This document shows, one piece after another, positions 49,101 to 60,200 of a stretch of DNA of 64,000 bases. A program made the translations under genes and the position numbers. Position 1 is the stretch's first letter. Every line of letters starts with the position of its first letter. Location of the stretch: contig NW_026944385.1 of assembly GCF_033439725.1 (NCBI RefSeq), positions 1,645,001 to 1,709,000 on the forward strand. The letters are read 5' to 3'. Under the pieces are notes generated by a model that made no database searches, was not told the DNA's origin, and saw only the letters and a program-made list of their open reading frames with translations. The stretch comes from Neurospora tetraspora. Lineage: Eukaryota; Ascomycota; Sordariomycetes; Sordariales; Sordariaceae.

Positions 49101-50690
49101 GTGCTAACCCCAGACGCCACAAGTTTCGGGGGTGGCGTTGGCAGCTTGCTGGGCGAATGCGGGACAGTGGCGGCAGGCAGCCAGGTGAGGGGACAGGTCG
49201 AGTTGGAGAAGTTGGCCTTTGTTGGAGTTGACCAGACTTGTCGATATTCCCGATGGCTGGCGATTGAACATCGAAAACGCCAATTGATCGCTGCGGCGGC
49301 GGTGGCAGTTTCGGCCGACGAGAAACAGCAACAAAGGTGGCAATTGAGTGCGAGAAAAAAAGGTGAGTGCCGTGGGATTACAAACTGCCGTCTTCCCTTT
49401 CCAACGGTTTCGGGAACTCGAAGCGAAAGAACGAACGTGACGAGTGCCTGAAACTGTCCGTCCGGCCCGTTTGACACTTGGTCGTGCAGTGGCCCGTAGC
49501 GCCCGGAACCTTCGCCGCGAACGGTCGGGGCTCTGAGTAGCCGCTGTCCGCATTCCGGCGTCTCGTACATCGCCGTCGACGTTGTGCGCACCGAGATTTG
49601 TGCTATATGAGGCATCGGACAGTTGCGCTGTGCTCCTCAACACAACGAAGTCCATGCCTCGTACCTCGTGCCTGTCCGTTCTGTGTTTCCTATGTTCAGC
49701 AACCACCTCCACTGCACTTATCGTCACGATGTGATCTCAATTGATGAAGACAGCGAGCACTGCGCGTGAACGGTGATCTGCTTGTAACAAACTTCTCTTA
49801 CAGAAGGTGCTCATCACTTCCTCATCCGGACTAGTTTACCCCATACCCCGGTATCTATCAGCGTAACATTCGTGTTCGTTTATAAGTTGATACGTTGTTA
49901 CGCATTCGTTACATACGCAGGGCTTCGTTCGTTCCAGTGCTTCGTCATTTCCATTTCATGGAAATATTCTCATTCCATTCTTCACGTCAAACCATCCCTT
50001 GAAAAGAATTTCGGTGTCTCAATATCACCAACAAGCATTTTTCTAGACGTCGTTTCCGTCAAAGAAAAAAAAAATAGCAACACCCGGCGGGAACACGTCA
50101 CAATCCCTTCTGTTAGATCCCGTGAAAACGTGGTTCTTCCGTGTCCGTGTGTTTCAGTTCCGAGTTACTTGTCATTTTTCTACGCGGAACTCTGTAACAA
50201 CCGCATCATTTTCCAACAACAACCTGAACTGAACAAAAAAGAAAATGAAACGCATGCAATCGAAGAGCGCTCTGTCTCTTGCAAAATGAGTACAAAAATC
50301 TCCAAAAGATTTGACGGGTACAACTTCAAACCCCCATGGATGCAACCCACCGAGTTGCCCGCCGTGCTGCCCGTGTCAGTGCGTCAGAGCCCGTCTCGCC
50401 CGTCAAATTAGAGGTAGCAACTGCAACCATACCTAGCCTCGCTAGCCTACCTACATTGGACTGAGTATGGAGAAAGGAGGTGGAATACAACGTTTGTTGC
50501 TTCCGAAGGGAACCACATTCGTTGATGTCGGTCGTTTCGTAGGTGGTGGTGGTAAAGAGATCCTCTTTTTGCGATCACATCCCCCTTGATCCTGTTCATC
50601 TTTCTCGCGACACCATCACTCACAGTGAAGGGAGAGTGGTCGTTGACAACATCGTCTTCCGGGGCGCCCGTTAGAATTGACTGAAGCGCA
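43155..50690. other. gene-poor region between the transporter and the decayed repeat block
   Basis: About 7.5 kb with no frame that has a proper ATG, coding character and splice structure. It contains a 17-bp tandem duplication (44440-44473), a 20-bp direct repeat (47244-47263 and 47268-47287), a 49-bp hairpin (46390-46438) and an A23 run (48928-48950). Its left end must hold the transporter promoter. A non-coding transcript or long UTR is possible but nothing proves it. Confidence 0.55.
46390..46438. repeat. inverted repeat with perfect 13-bp arms
   Basis: CGTCGTAACGTCG at 46390-46402 is the exact reverse complement of CGACGTTACGACG at 46426-46438. The inner bases (TTCT and AGAA) extend the stem past a 6-nt bulge around a loop of about 9 nt. 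Confidence 0.8.
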
Positions 50691-50734
50691 GCTGTTATTT
50701 AAGTCTAGGAAAGGATCTCAATCACCAACTCAAA

Positions 50735-50930
50735 TTTTGGCGGTCTACCTTAAACGCCAAGTTATATCTCAATCATAAAAACGAAGACTTGGCGGTCTAC
50801 CTTAAATGCTAAATTAAATCTCAATCTTTTTATAAAACTCTAAATTGAATCTCAATCATAACACTCAAATTTTAGCAGTCTACTTTAAATGTTAAATTAT
50901 ATCTCAATCTTTTTACAAAACTCTAAATTA
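50735..50930. repeat. decayed tandem repeat, about three copies
   Basis: The phrase GGCGGTCTACCTTAAACGCC and its variants recur near 50742, 50790 and 50875, each followed by a TATATCTCAATC-like segment. Copies differ mainly by transitions and later ones are more AT-rich, as RIP would produce. Confidence 0.7.
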
Positions 50931-51600
50931 AAACTCTAAGTTAAAACTGAACAAAAAGTAAAATATAGATGAAAATCCAACAAAAAAGAGTTCAAGACTT
51001 ACAGCGCGAACCCTACCTTAAGTCTCTAGAGAACGAGTTTCCTAAGCCTACTCCGAGGGATAGCCCAAGATTTACCTATGCCTTAATTTCTTTACCTTAC
51101 TACACCACAGGACTTTTATGGGCAAGTTCCCCCTAAACGGTCTCCCCAAATCGGTCACCCCCATGGTTAATATATAGTAGCTATAGTTAATATTACTCTA
51201 CAATCGGGTTTATAATTTATATTAAAGTTAGCATATTTATTAAGAGGGTGTTCGAGTTAGTATATAGGTTTTTTTTTTTTATCTACTTATCAGAATCCGG
51301 GTCCAGGGAGTCGAAGTCGGTCTAGAAAATCAAGGGTCGGGCCAACGGAGTCGAGGTTTTCCGGGAATAGAAGCCGATCCGGACCAATCCTGCAAGTAAG
51401 GGTATAGTTCACTCCCACCTAAGCCATAGAACCATTATGGCTAGTCGTCACCCAAGACTAGTAATAGAGCTTATAGGAAGTGAGCTTATATAGCCGAATT
51501 TAACGTCAATATGGTAGTATAATAATAATAGCAATAATAAAGGTAATAATACTAGATATAGTGTTGAAAGTGATGATATTGAAGGTAGTGTTGAAAGTTA
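50931..51600. mobile_element. AT-rich decayed repeat, unclassified
   Basis: Composition drops to AT-rich with TATA-dense stretches and a T13-like run near 51270, and returns to normal near 51600. No terminal repeats or coding motif could be read, so it is probably an old RIP-mutated repeat fragment of unknown type. Confidence 0.4.
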
Positions 51601-52986
51601 TGGGATTCTTTTTTTTTCCCTGGTCATAGGCATGTCATGTTCGATCTCAAGTACACTTCCCGTCTTTGTCGGCAGTTAATGAAACCATGTACGATCTGAT
51701 GAAGCGTGTCTAACCGACGGTATGTATAACACTCTCAACGGCGAGATTGATATACATAGCAAGGCAGGTAAGGCAATAAAACGGCGACGGCAACGGGAAC
51801 GGGAGCGGGAGCGGCAGGGAAAACACAGAAGCGAAACAATTACACAGTAGTATCCATTCATGAGCAAGTCCATCGTCAAAAAATCATGTGAAGCTCATCT
51901 CTCGAGAATGAGGTATCATCAATAAATGGAAACCCTCTCCCCTGAAGTGCACACCGTTGACACAACGGTAGGCCCAACGGTAGTTCCATTTCGAACACAC
52001 CATAGAAAACATGGACCAAAAATCGCAGTACCTACTGTGACTTCAAATCGGAATGCAGCACCGATTTTCCCGTCCCTGTGACGAAACCAAGTAGAAGTGA
52101 GTCCATCGAGCGATCATAGGTACCCAGGCTATCGGCACGCACGTTGAATTTCGTTCTGATCACGATCTTGGAAAGGATGCATATATTCACTGTTTTGGTT
52201 CCCATGAAAACGTCAGCCAGTCCTTTTCTTGCTTTGCAATTGACTTGTTAGCGGACAGTCGTCTGGGCTGAAAGACGATACCAGCGGCCTTCAACTTTTG
52301 GTCTTCCATCTTCTTGATTTTTCCACATGCCCTGACGGGCTGGCCATCTGAAAGAACCTCGTCTTGAAAATAAAACCATCTTTGCTACAGAGAGGAGATA
52401 CATTAGCTCTGCCAATTGCCTTCGATCAAGGTTGAAGTTGCATTACAATAGGGAGCATCATCGAGCATGGGATTATGTGATGCTGTAATGCGGCTGTAGT
52501 GTCAGTAATCAGATGATGTGATCAAGAGATGGCATGTCGGTATGCTTGGATCAAGTCGATATCGACCTGGTAGGTTGCCCGTCTCCGGATCAATCAAAAA
52601 TGACGACTCAATGTAGTAGAGGAGCCCAAAGTAATCAAGACAATCGCGAGACAGCAACCATTTTTGTTCGAATGCAATCTTTTATCTGTTGCTCTCGCTG
52701 GTATACTCGGAGATGAGCCGTTATTACTATTATACACACTTTTAACCGTAGTAAAAAATGACTGCCAAAGAAAACGTTTGCTTATTCGAGCATTACCGTA
52801 ATACCATGACCACAACCGCCTTCAGCCTTCAGTGCGGCCTTCAAACACCCACGGGCGAGTTGTTTCATGAACCCATACACTCCATGACTCTCAGATAGCC
52901 CTATCACACCCTGACCCAAGACATCTTCCGACAACCTACACCACCATTTCTCGCACTATTTAATCATCATCTTCGACCGTCGCCCT
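51601..52986. other. intergenic, downstream of nop-1
   Basis: Ordinary composition; short frames only. Nothing is supportable as a gene. Confidence 0.5.
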
Positions 52987-54156
52987 TTAGTCCTCCTCAC
53001 CGATGCGGATCCTACCCTCAGTAGCGAGGCCATGAGACCAGTAGCCGTCAAGGTCGATATTGGTTTCGGGCATGGCACGATGGCTAAGCAACAACCAGAA
53101 GCCAAAGACGGGCTTCGCAAGGAGGTCGAGAACTGTGTAGATCATGATCTCGGTATCGACGCTCGTCTTGCGGGCACCATCGGCGATTCCCCAAACACTG
53201 TAAAAGGAGGTGTAGTTAGCATTTAGCAGGATGCAGATAATGATAAACGAAGCACTTACATGGGATACGCAGTCCACAGCAACAGCGTAAACAGGGCCAA
53301 ACCGGTAAACAGCCTCGAGACACCACGTCCCTTGGCTCTGACAGTCCTGCTGCCATGAAGCGCCACATGCCAAATGACGAAGAGGTACGAGACACAACCA
53401 ATGGTGTACCAACCCCACTTCTGCGCTGTATTTCCTTCCTCTCCCAGCACCGCGAACAGGCCGCCCAGCACCATAATCACGTCCGCCACAATCGCCATGA
53501 GCGTGTGGGCGCCATCAACGCCGGCCAGCAGACACAGGTCCAGCAGCAACAGCGGCGTGGTCAAGGCCCAGTCGACGTAGCGGCCCCAGAACACCTGGCG
53601 ACACACCTGGTGCGACGTGTCGGGCACGTGCTTATGGTGGTCCCAGACAGTGCTGCAGTTGTACGTGGTGGCGTGGCCCGTGGCCATGGCGAAGTACGAG
53701 AGCGAGGCGACGATGGTGATAAGCGTCGTGATGACGTGGAAGAGACGCTTCGAAGTCGGCACGTTCCACGACAAAAGGGCAAAGAGGCCCGACGAGAGAA
53801 CCATGAGGGCGAAGGTCACCCATAGGGTGCGGTGGCCTGTTTCGCCAACGGTTTGATACTCTGTTGGGGTAGCTGGTTCACGGATTGTTAGTCTGGAATC
53901 CAGTCTAGCGGAAGAGAATTAACAGACGGGGACGGGAGACGTACGGATCACGGTCGGGACCGGTCCCGGCACAGAGGTAGCTGGTTCACGGACTGTTAGT
54001 CTGGGAATCCAGTCTAGCGGGAGAGAATTAACAGACGGGGACGGGGACGGGGACGGGAGACGTACGGATCATGGTCGGGACCGGTCCCGGCACATAGGTA
54101 GCTGTAGTGGATGTGATGGGCCGAAGCATGTCGGCGACTTGCTCTGGATGGATCAT
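52987..54156 (-). CDS. nop-1: NOP-1 type I retinal opsin with a duplicated microexon
   Basis: A seven-helix retinal-binding protein of the microbial rhodopsin family. Four exons: 54066-54156 (MIHPEQVADMLRP), 53945-53980, 53260-53872 and 52987-53197. Introns are 85, 72 and 62 nt with GTACGT or GTAAGT donors. The frame closes to 316 aa; N. crassa NOP-1 is 304 aa. Key sites are WGRYVDWALTTP (Asp143, the N. crassa Asp131/bacteriorhodopsin Asp85 position), LLLLDLCLL (Asp154, where N. crassa has Glu142) and the retinal Lys in LLAKPVFGFW. The tail DGYWSHGLATEGRIRIGEED matches my memory of N. crassa. Exon 2 plus intron 2 is a near copy of the end of exon 1 plus intron 1; it adds exactly 12 residues and accounts for the shifted numbering. 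Upstream, near 55040, is a GATA cluster. Identity is secure; use of the microexon is predicted only. Confidence 0.95.
53873..54101 (-). repeat. tandem duplication of exon 1 end plus intron 1 in nop-1
   Basis: The segment 53981-54101 (CTACCTATGTGCCGGG through the intron acceptor) is repeated at 53873-53980. Copies share exon, donor and acceptor sequence. They differ by a few substitutions and by two extra GACGGG units in the intron of the first copy. The unit is too short to trigger RIP. Confidence 0.9.
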
Positions 54157-56233
54157 GTTGTTTCAAAAGTATCAAGTTCGACTACACGACAAGCCAGTTG
54201 GTGATATGTCGATGAAAAGGAGAATAGCGAGGGAACCCGCCCTGATCGCTCAACAGCAGAGGACACACACTTTATTCCTTCCCCTGGACAACATGACGGC
54301 ACTGCTGCCACTGCACGGGAAGGAGGACAATGCGGAGATGCAGGCAAGTCAGCTGGTGGGCATCCGTAACGGCGACGTCATCCAGTTCCTGTGTGTCACC
54401 CGAGATGAAGTCCGACCCGAAGTGGCGCAAGTGGTGCCTTTAAGACGGTCTGCCAATGTGCTTGTGTTTCTTGGACTCGGACGAATGCTGGGAAGCTGCC
54501 TGTTGTGCCTGGTGGTGACGGTGCGGGGAACGAGGTAAACAGCATCTGCATTGCATCGAGCGTACGCGTCCAGAATCTCCCGATTCGTTGCCTGGCAAGA
54601 GACGCGGGAACAAGATGGGATCTATGTGGACATATCGTCATCCAAGAGTCCTTCTGACTTTTGCTTCCGCTTTGCGCTCCATCTTTGTTGAGCGAAGGCC
54701 GGCTTCAACCGGTCCAGACCATGTCACTTCCTGCCTGCCTTTGTAGCCAATGGCAAGTGTGAAATTGTCGATGGGGACCGAGAGGAAGTCGCGAATGGAG
54801 ATAAGAAGGAGCGACCTGGCTTCGCCATCAGACCTAACTTCAAAGAGACACCAGCTTCGGTGAGCTTGCGATAAGAAGTCGCAAATGGAGAGTACCTAGA
54901 AGGAGCGATCTGGCTAGTTGGCGAAAGAACTCCAACAAGAGATTAGCCAGAAATGTTCTGATGAGGTTTGGGAAAGTAAAGAGGATGGGGGGTTAGGGTT
55001 GAAAGCGATCCCCATGGGGCCCTAGATGCTATCTGATAAGCCCGATAAGCTGATAAGGTACTGTCGCCGGAGGGTGCCCGCTGGGGCTGTGGCAGTCGTG
55101 CAGTGGCCAACTAAAAACACCAACAAGGCGAACCAACCAAAGTGGTAGAATTGGATTGATTGGAAGGTTGAAGAGTGTAAGAGGGAATGCCCCGCCTGGT
55201 CTGGCTTAAATACAGGAAAATGGTAGTGTCGGTTGTACCTGCTCACACCAACCTCTCCGAGCTTCCTTCGAATTCCTGAGGTTATTCCAGACTGCGGGGG
55301 GTTGTCCCTCATCCTCTTGCCAATTTCCAACCAGCCGAGCAAAACTCATCATTAGTCTGGTGCGGCCTGTCTTGTTTCATGTGCTCTCCGACAAGAGATC
55401 CAGTCCGGGTCCGACCCGTCTTGGTCGTCCATAAATCAACGGACGAACCCCGCAGCAGAGAGCTGAAGAGCCTGAAGCCCACAGCGGCCCGAACAACGGA
55501 GAGGAGACGACAGAGCCATCATTACTCACCATCGCAACCATTGTGAACGTACTTGAAATGTGTCCCTTATTGTCTTGTGTTTCCTTCGGTACATGAAGAA
55601 GGGACCATTTGGTGTCGCTTAGACAAGTTCAACTACAGCCAGAGCCCAATTCGAGCTTTCGTTGACGAGCTTCTTGGTAGACTGTTTCTGAGTTCACCTC
55701 CCAGGGACAATGGGGAAGACAACAAGAAATGGTTCAAGGCTGACTTAGAGAGAAACAATAGCGGCAAATTAGTGAGGATACCAGTTCATGGTTTGAGTCG
55801 TTGGGTCACTGAGATCCCCTTACCCTAACTGACACCTTAAAGAGTTGACCCGACATCGTTTCAATGAGCTTACTTGTTGCAACGGACAACCACCGGCCTC
55901 GACCCTGACCAGACACGGAACTCTTTTGATACAACAGCCCCAGATACCAGAAACCGCCGAGGGCTTCACCCACCAATCTATTAACGGAAAACGCCCATTC
56001 GTCAGCATTTTACTCTCTTTCTCACCAAATCAGCACCCGAAACGCCACCGTCAACGAAACCCCGTCCCCTGGCCCTACGTCCCATCTCAACCTCCAAACG
56101 CCAAAACCTCCTCATTCCCATCCTCATCCCCATCCCCAGTCCACCACCCCAGCAGCCCACCCAGCACCTCACCCAGGACAAAAAAGCAAAGAAAGCCAAA
56201 AGAAAACAACAAAAACCGGGGAATCAAGCTCAC
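54157..56233. other. nop-1 upstream region, no gene seen
   Basis: About 2 kb between nop-1 and the DUF3237-like gene. A 91-codon frame near 55553 lacks an ATG. A cluster of GATA motifs is listed separately. Confidence 0.5.
55028..55057. promoter_or_regulatory. cluster of four GATA motifs
   Basis: Three GATAAG hexamers at 55035-55040, 55044-55049 and 55052-55057, plus an inverted core (GCTATC, 55028-55033), lie within 30 bp. Neurospora GATA factors such as NIT2 prefer two or more closely spaced sites. The cluster is about 880 bp upstream of the nop-1 start. Target gene and factor are inferred. Confidence 0.45.
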
Positions 56234-56834
56234 CTGCCAAACATCCAACGCCACCCCACCTTCAAATGGCCCGCCCGTCGCGTACGCCACGATCCCGTTC
56301 AGCCACGCGTACTTGTCGCTGCTGGTCTCGAACAGGATGTGCCCTTCTCGGTCATCATGATGGTAGAGTTGTCGTCCGTGTGCAGGGTGTAGACGGTGTC
56401 CGGGCTGAAGATGCCTTTGCCGTCGGTTAGGCCCCAGTCCAGGCCGATGCCTACTTTTCCCGTGGGTGGGGGTGGGTTTGTGTTAGTGGTCACTCTGCTA
56501 AGTCTTGATGGGAAAGAGGGGGAGAGGTAAGGGGTTGGTTGGGCTTGGGATTGGGCTTGTGTTGGTTGATGAGAGTGTCGGAAAGTTGGACAGGAAATAG
56601 TTAGGTGATCCGGGGAAGGGAGATCGTACCGTTGAGTTTGGGACCGGAAAAGGTACCGCCGGAGATGGTGAGGAGAGCTCTACTTCCGTAGGGAACATGG
56701 CCGAGGTCGGTGCCGGCGGGCATGGTGAGGTTGACGCTGTACAAGTAAGTTAGAGGAGGAGGAGCCGGTGCGGCGAGGACTGGGTATGCAGCACTGGCGG
56801 CGAGAGCCAGGAGGGAGAGGAGGTGCTTCGTCAT
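56234..56834 (-). pseudogene. secreted DUF3237-like protein, reading frame interrupted
   Basis: Exon 1 (56630-56834) encodes a signal peptide (MTKHLLSLLALAASAAYPVL, then AAP) and the DUF3237-like YLYSVNLTMPAGTDLGHVPY and GGTFSGPKLNG motifs. After a 179-nt intron (donor GTACGA, acceptor GTAG), exon 2 starts at 56450 with DWGLTDGKGIFSPDTVYTL and continues to MMTEKG. The family sequence then resumes in another frame as GHILFETSSDKYAWLNGIVA, ending in DVWQ before a GTGAGC donor at 56228-56233. The break near 56338-56345 is a small indel, so the copy is either a pseudogene, a sequencing error or spliced in a way I cannot see. The 3' end is unresolved. Function of the family is unknown. A Copia fossil begins 212 bp upstream of the start codon. 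Confidence 0.6.
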
Positions 56835-57045
56835 GATGGAATGCAACTTTTCGGTTATGTTACTTGGGATAGTTTCGCGTTGCGTTTAACGAGGGATGGC
56901 GCTGAGAAAGCAAGGGGACGTCTTTTAGCTTATGTTCTTTCCTGCTTTTCTTTTCTGATGATATGGCGTTTCGGTAGAACATCATCACTTTCGGGACTCC
57001 GCCCGGTTGAGTAGGCGGATAATCTACACAATCACTTGACGGTTG

Positions 57046-57232
57046 TATTGAAGTTGAACACGGCTGACATCTAGCCTTGTCAACCTTATCGGTAGATTTC
57101 CTTATCGTTCCCCACATAGATCATATATATAAGCTCGTAAACTTTACATTCACTCCCTTTCTCCCTTTCTCTTCAATTTAATCAAATCATTTTATTTACC
57201 TTTATCTTCGCTCCATATCTTCCACCTCAATA
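57046..57232 (+). repeat. 5' LTR of the Copia fossil
   Basis: It has the same length as 63576-63762 and aligns without gaps. It is preceded by the target duplication GGTTG. Confidence 0.9.
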
Positions 57233-60200
57233 GGTTATAAGCCCGGACTACGCGCGCTCATTTATTATGAATAAGTTAAGTTATTTACTTACTTTAGTTT
57301 CTTACTTTCACTTTATTCGACGCGCTTGAATTTATTATCTTACAATATTTAGAAACGCTACGCTACAATTACTTAGCCCATATACATCAAATTAATTTTA
57401 TTTCAAAGGTCTATGGACTATTCTATATTTCGTATTCAAATATTAAAATACGAGTTTACACTAAAATACGCATTTTTACCAAAATAATCGTTCGTCCGCG
57501 TTCAATATAAGGTTATCTTATTAAACTAATTTACGAGAATTTTATAATAAAACTACTAAATCTGTACCTAACGATTAATATTATTAAAATCGTATTTTTA
57601 AATGTATATCGAAGACAATTTCTCGTTAGATTTATTTCAATCGCTATAAAATAAATAAAAATTATTTATTTAATTAGATTTTAATTAAAAATATTTGTTA
57701 TAATTATTATTGGAAGCGCACCGGACGCTGCTTACCTTATAATTCGTCGGCTTCGACCTATCGCAATTTATTATAATTTATCGTTCGTCAGCTCAGACTA
57801 CGGCTATTATAGCGGAAAGCGTACTGGAATTACCTTGGTTTTTATATTAACAACGGCCCGATTCGGCCTACCTTCTACTTTTAATTTATAAAATTTATTT
57901 TTTAATACTATAATACATAAACCCCTAGCTATTTTTTATAATAGTATAACGCTATTAAATAAATATAATATTTTTAGTAATAAGGCCCAGTAATCTCCGG
58001 TATTATAGTATTTGTACCGATATAATTTCCGGCTTCGGCCTTTCGCGTTTACGACGGTTAATAAATATTTAAACTACTATAATTTCCTTCGTTTTACGCG
58101 AAAAATATAATTTTTATATATAAGAATATTTAGCGAAATTACCCTCAATATACCTTACGTCCCTATTATTATTATTATTTTATTCTTTATTTCGATTTTA
58201 TTAAACCTTTTTATACTATTTTTATTACCGAACCTTACTAATCTTTAGGGCTTTATAATTATTACTCCCCTAAATTATTCGCATTCTAGTATTTAGGTTC
58301 CCTAAGTATTCAATTTGTAAAATTATTCTATAAATTCTATAAACAATTTATAAAAGCCCCCTAATTCTAAAAATTCTATAAATAATTCCAAAAATAATTC
58401 GTTGAGTTTTATAAGCAATTTAATAAATTCTAACGGGATTTCCTATAACGCCTTCATTCTCTCTGGGTATTTTATAATATTTTCATTAAATTCTTCTTCG
58501 TTAAATATTTTTATTTAATAATATCTAGTATAAGTTTTTTATTCGTTAGAATTAATAATATTTTTAAATTCGGTAATACCGATAACTAGGTACGTTAGAA
58601 GAAGGATATTTCGGATTATATTCGAATAATTAGTAAAAGGGACTTCTTCGAATCCTCCGCTAAACTGAAGCGTAAGAAGGACAAGGATAATAAAGCCTAT
58701 AGGGACTAGTTATAAGCTTGGCGTAAATTTTAATCTAAATATATTACTTTTGTTATTGATTATTACTATTTTATAGGCCGCAAAATAATTAAGGATCCTA
58801 TAGAGCCTTTTAAAAAACCCGAAACCGTTAAATAAATTTTCAATATCCTTTAAAAATATTATTACCCTAAGGGGTCTACTAATTTCGTACGCCTTTACTA
58901 CAAATTTTAAAATTTTACCTTAATGAATAATAGCGACGTTTATATTTATACAGACTAATTTCAATAATGATTAAATAATTTATATTTATTAAATAAAATA
59001 CACGAAATACTGGCGCCCTTACTTAATTATAAATTTTTCTAAAACTTTAATAAAAAAATATAGCCTTTTTATAATAATTTACTTTTAAAACTATAATCTA
59101 TTCCCTATCTACAAGATTAATAATGATATTATTACCCTAATAATCTCTTTCAATAATATAATTAAACCCGCTACCCGTGACGAAAAATAATTACGTTTTA
59201 ATTAAGAGGAAAAAGTATTATATATAGCTAAAACTAATATAATTAAAACCGCTAAGAAAAAGAAGACCAAGGTTTTCCCTTAGGCCCCCTATTTAATATA
59301 TAAAGTCCTATTTTATAATAATAATTAATATTACAAATAGTATCCGGAATTGAATTATAATAAAATTAGAAAATATATATTATAATAATTATTTATAAAA
59401 GCTACCCCCGGGCTATACTATATTAATAATAAATACGAAGGTTCTAATCGCTCTAATAATACTACGAAAATAGCGATACCTAGGTATTATAAAGTAAACG
59501 AATTATTAAATAATACTAATAAAGAACCCCTACGTAAACGCTAATATCGGGATTAAAAAGTCCTTCGTTTAGTGATTCTAAAGATCAGTATAAATAATAC
59601 GCTATTATTATTAATTTTAAGGAATCGTTAAACGCAACAGTTTTAGGATACTTTACTATCGTTCCCTTAATTCAATTAATCCTAAGTAATTTAATTATTA
59701 TATTAATTATAGAATATAAATCTAAAATTTTCTTTAATAACCTCTAATATTCATTCGCTATAAATATAGGCGCTACGCACTATTTAATACATACTATTTA
59801 ATACATACTAATATAGGGTTCATATCATTATATTCTTATAATGGTTTATTAATTTTTGATATTAAGAATGTTATAATTACTCCTATTAGTATTAGTATAT
59901 ATAAAGTCCCTATTACCGTTAATAATAAGCCTAGTTACCTACTCTTTAAAAATATTTATTTACCCCCTAAATTGTTTATGACTTTATTTCAATTTTAACT
60001 TTACAGTAAAAAGGTTTCAATTTTACTATTTTAGAAGAGGGCTAATTCTATAGTATTTTTAACTATAAAATTAAATTTATTTGAATTAAATCCGGTAGCC
60101 TTTATTATTTCGATTAATTTATATTTACCTTCTTTCAGGACGTTCGCCGCGCTTTAATTGCCTACTATATTTTAAATAAATATTTATAAATATAGTATGA

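Noticed and set aside
48768-49451. 227-codon frame in the gene-poor region
   Set aside because: Starts at TTG and runs through an A23 tract giving poly-Lys; no family features.
49872-50411. 179-codon frame in the gene-poor region
   Set aside because: Starts at a non-ATG codon, has no domain and no splice evidence.
55553-55828. 91-codon frame upstream of nop-1
   Set aside because: No ATG start and no recognisable features, though a small gene cannot be excluded.
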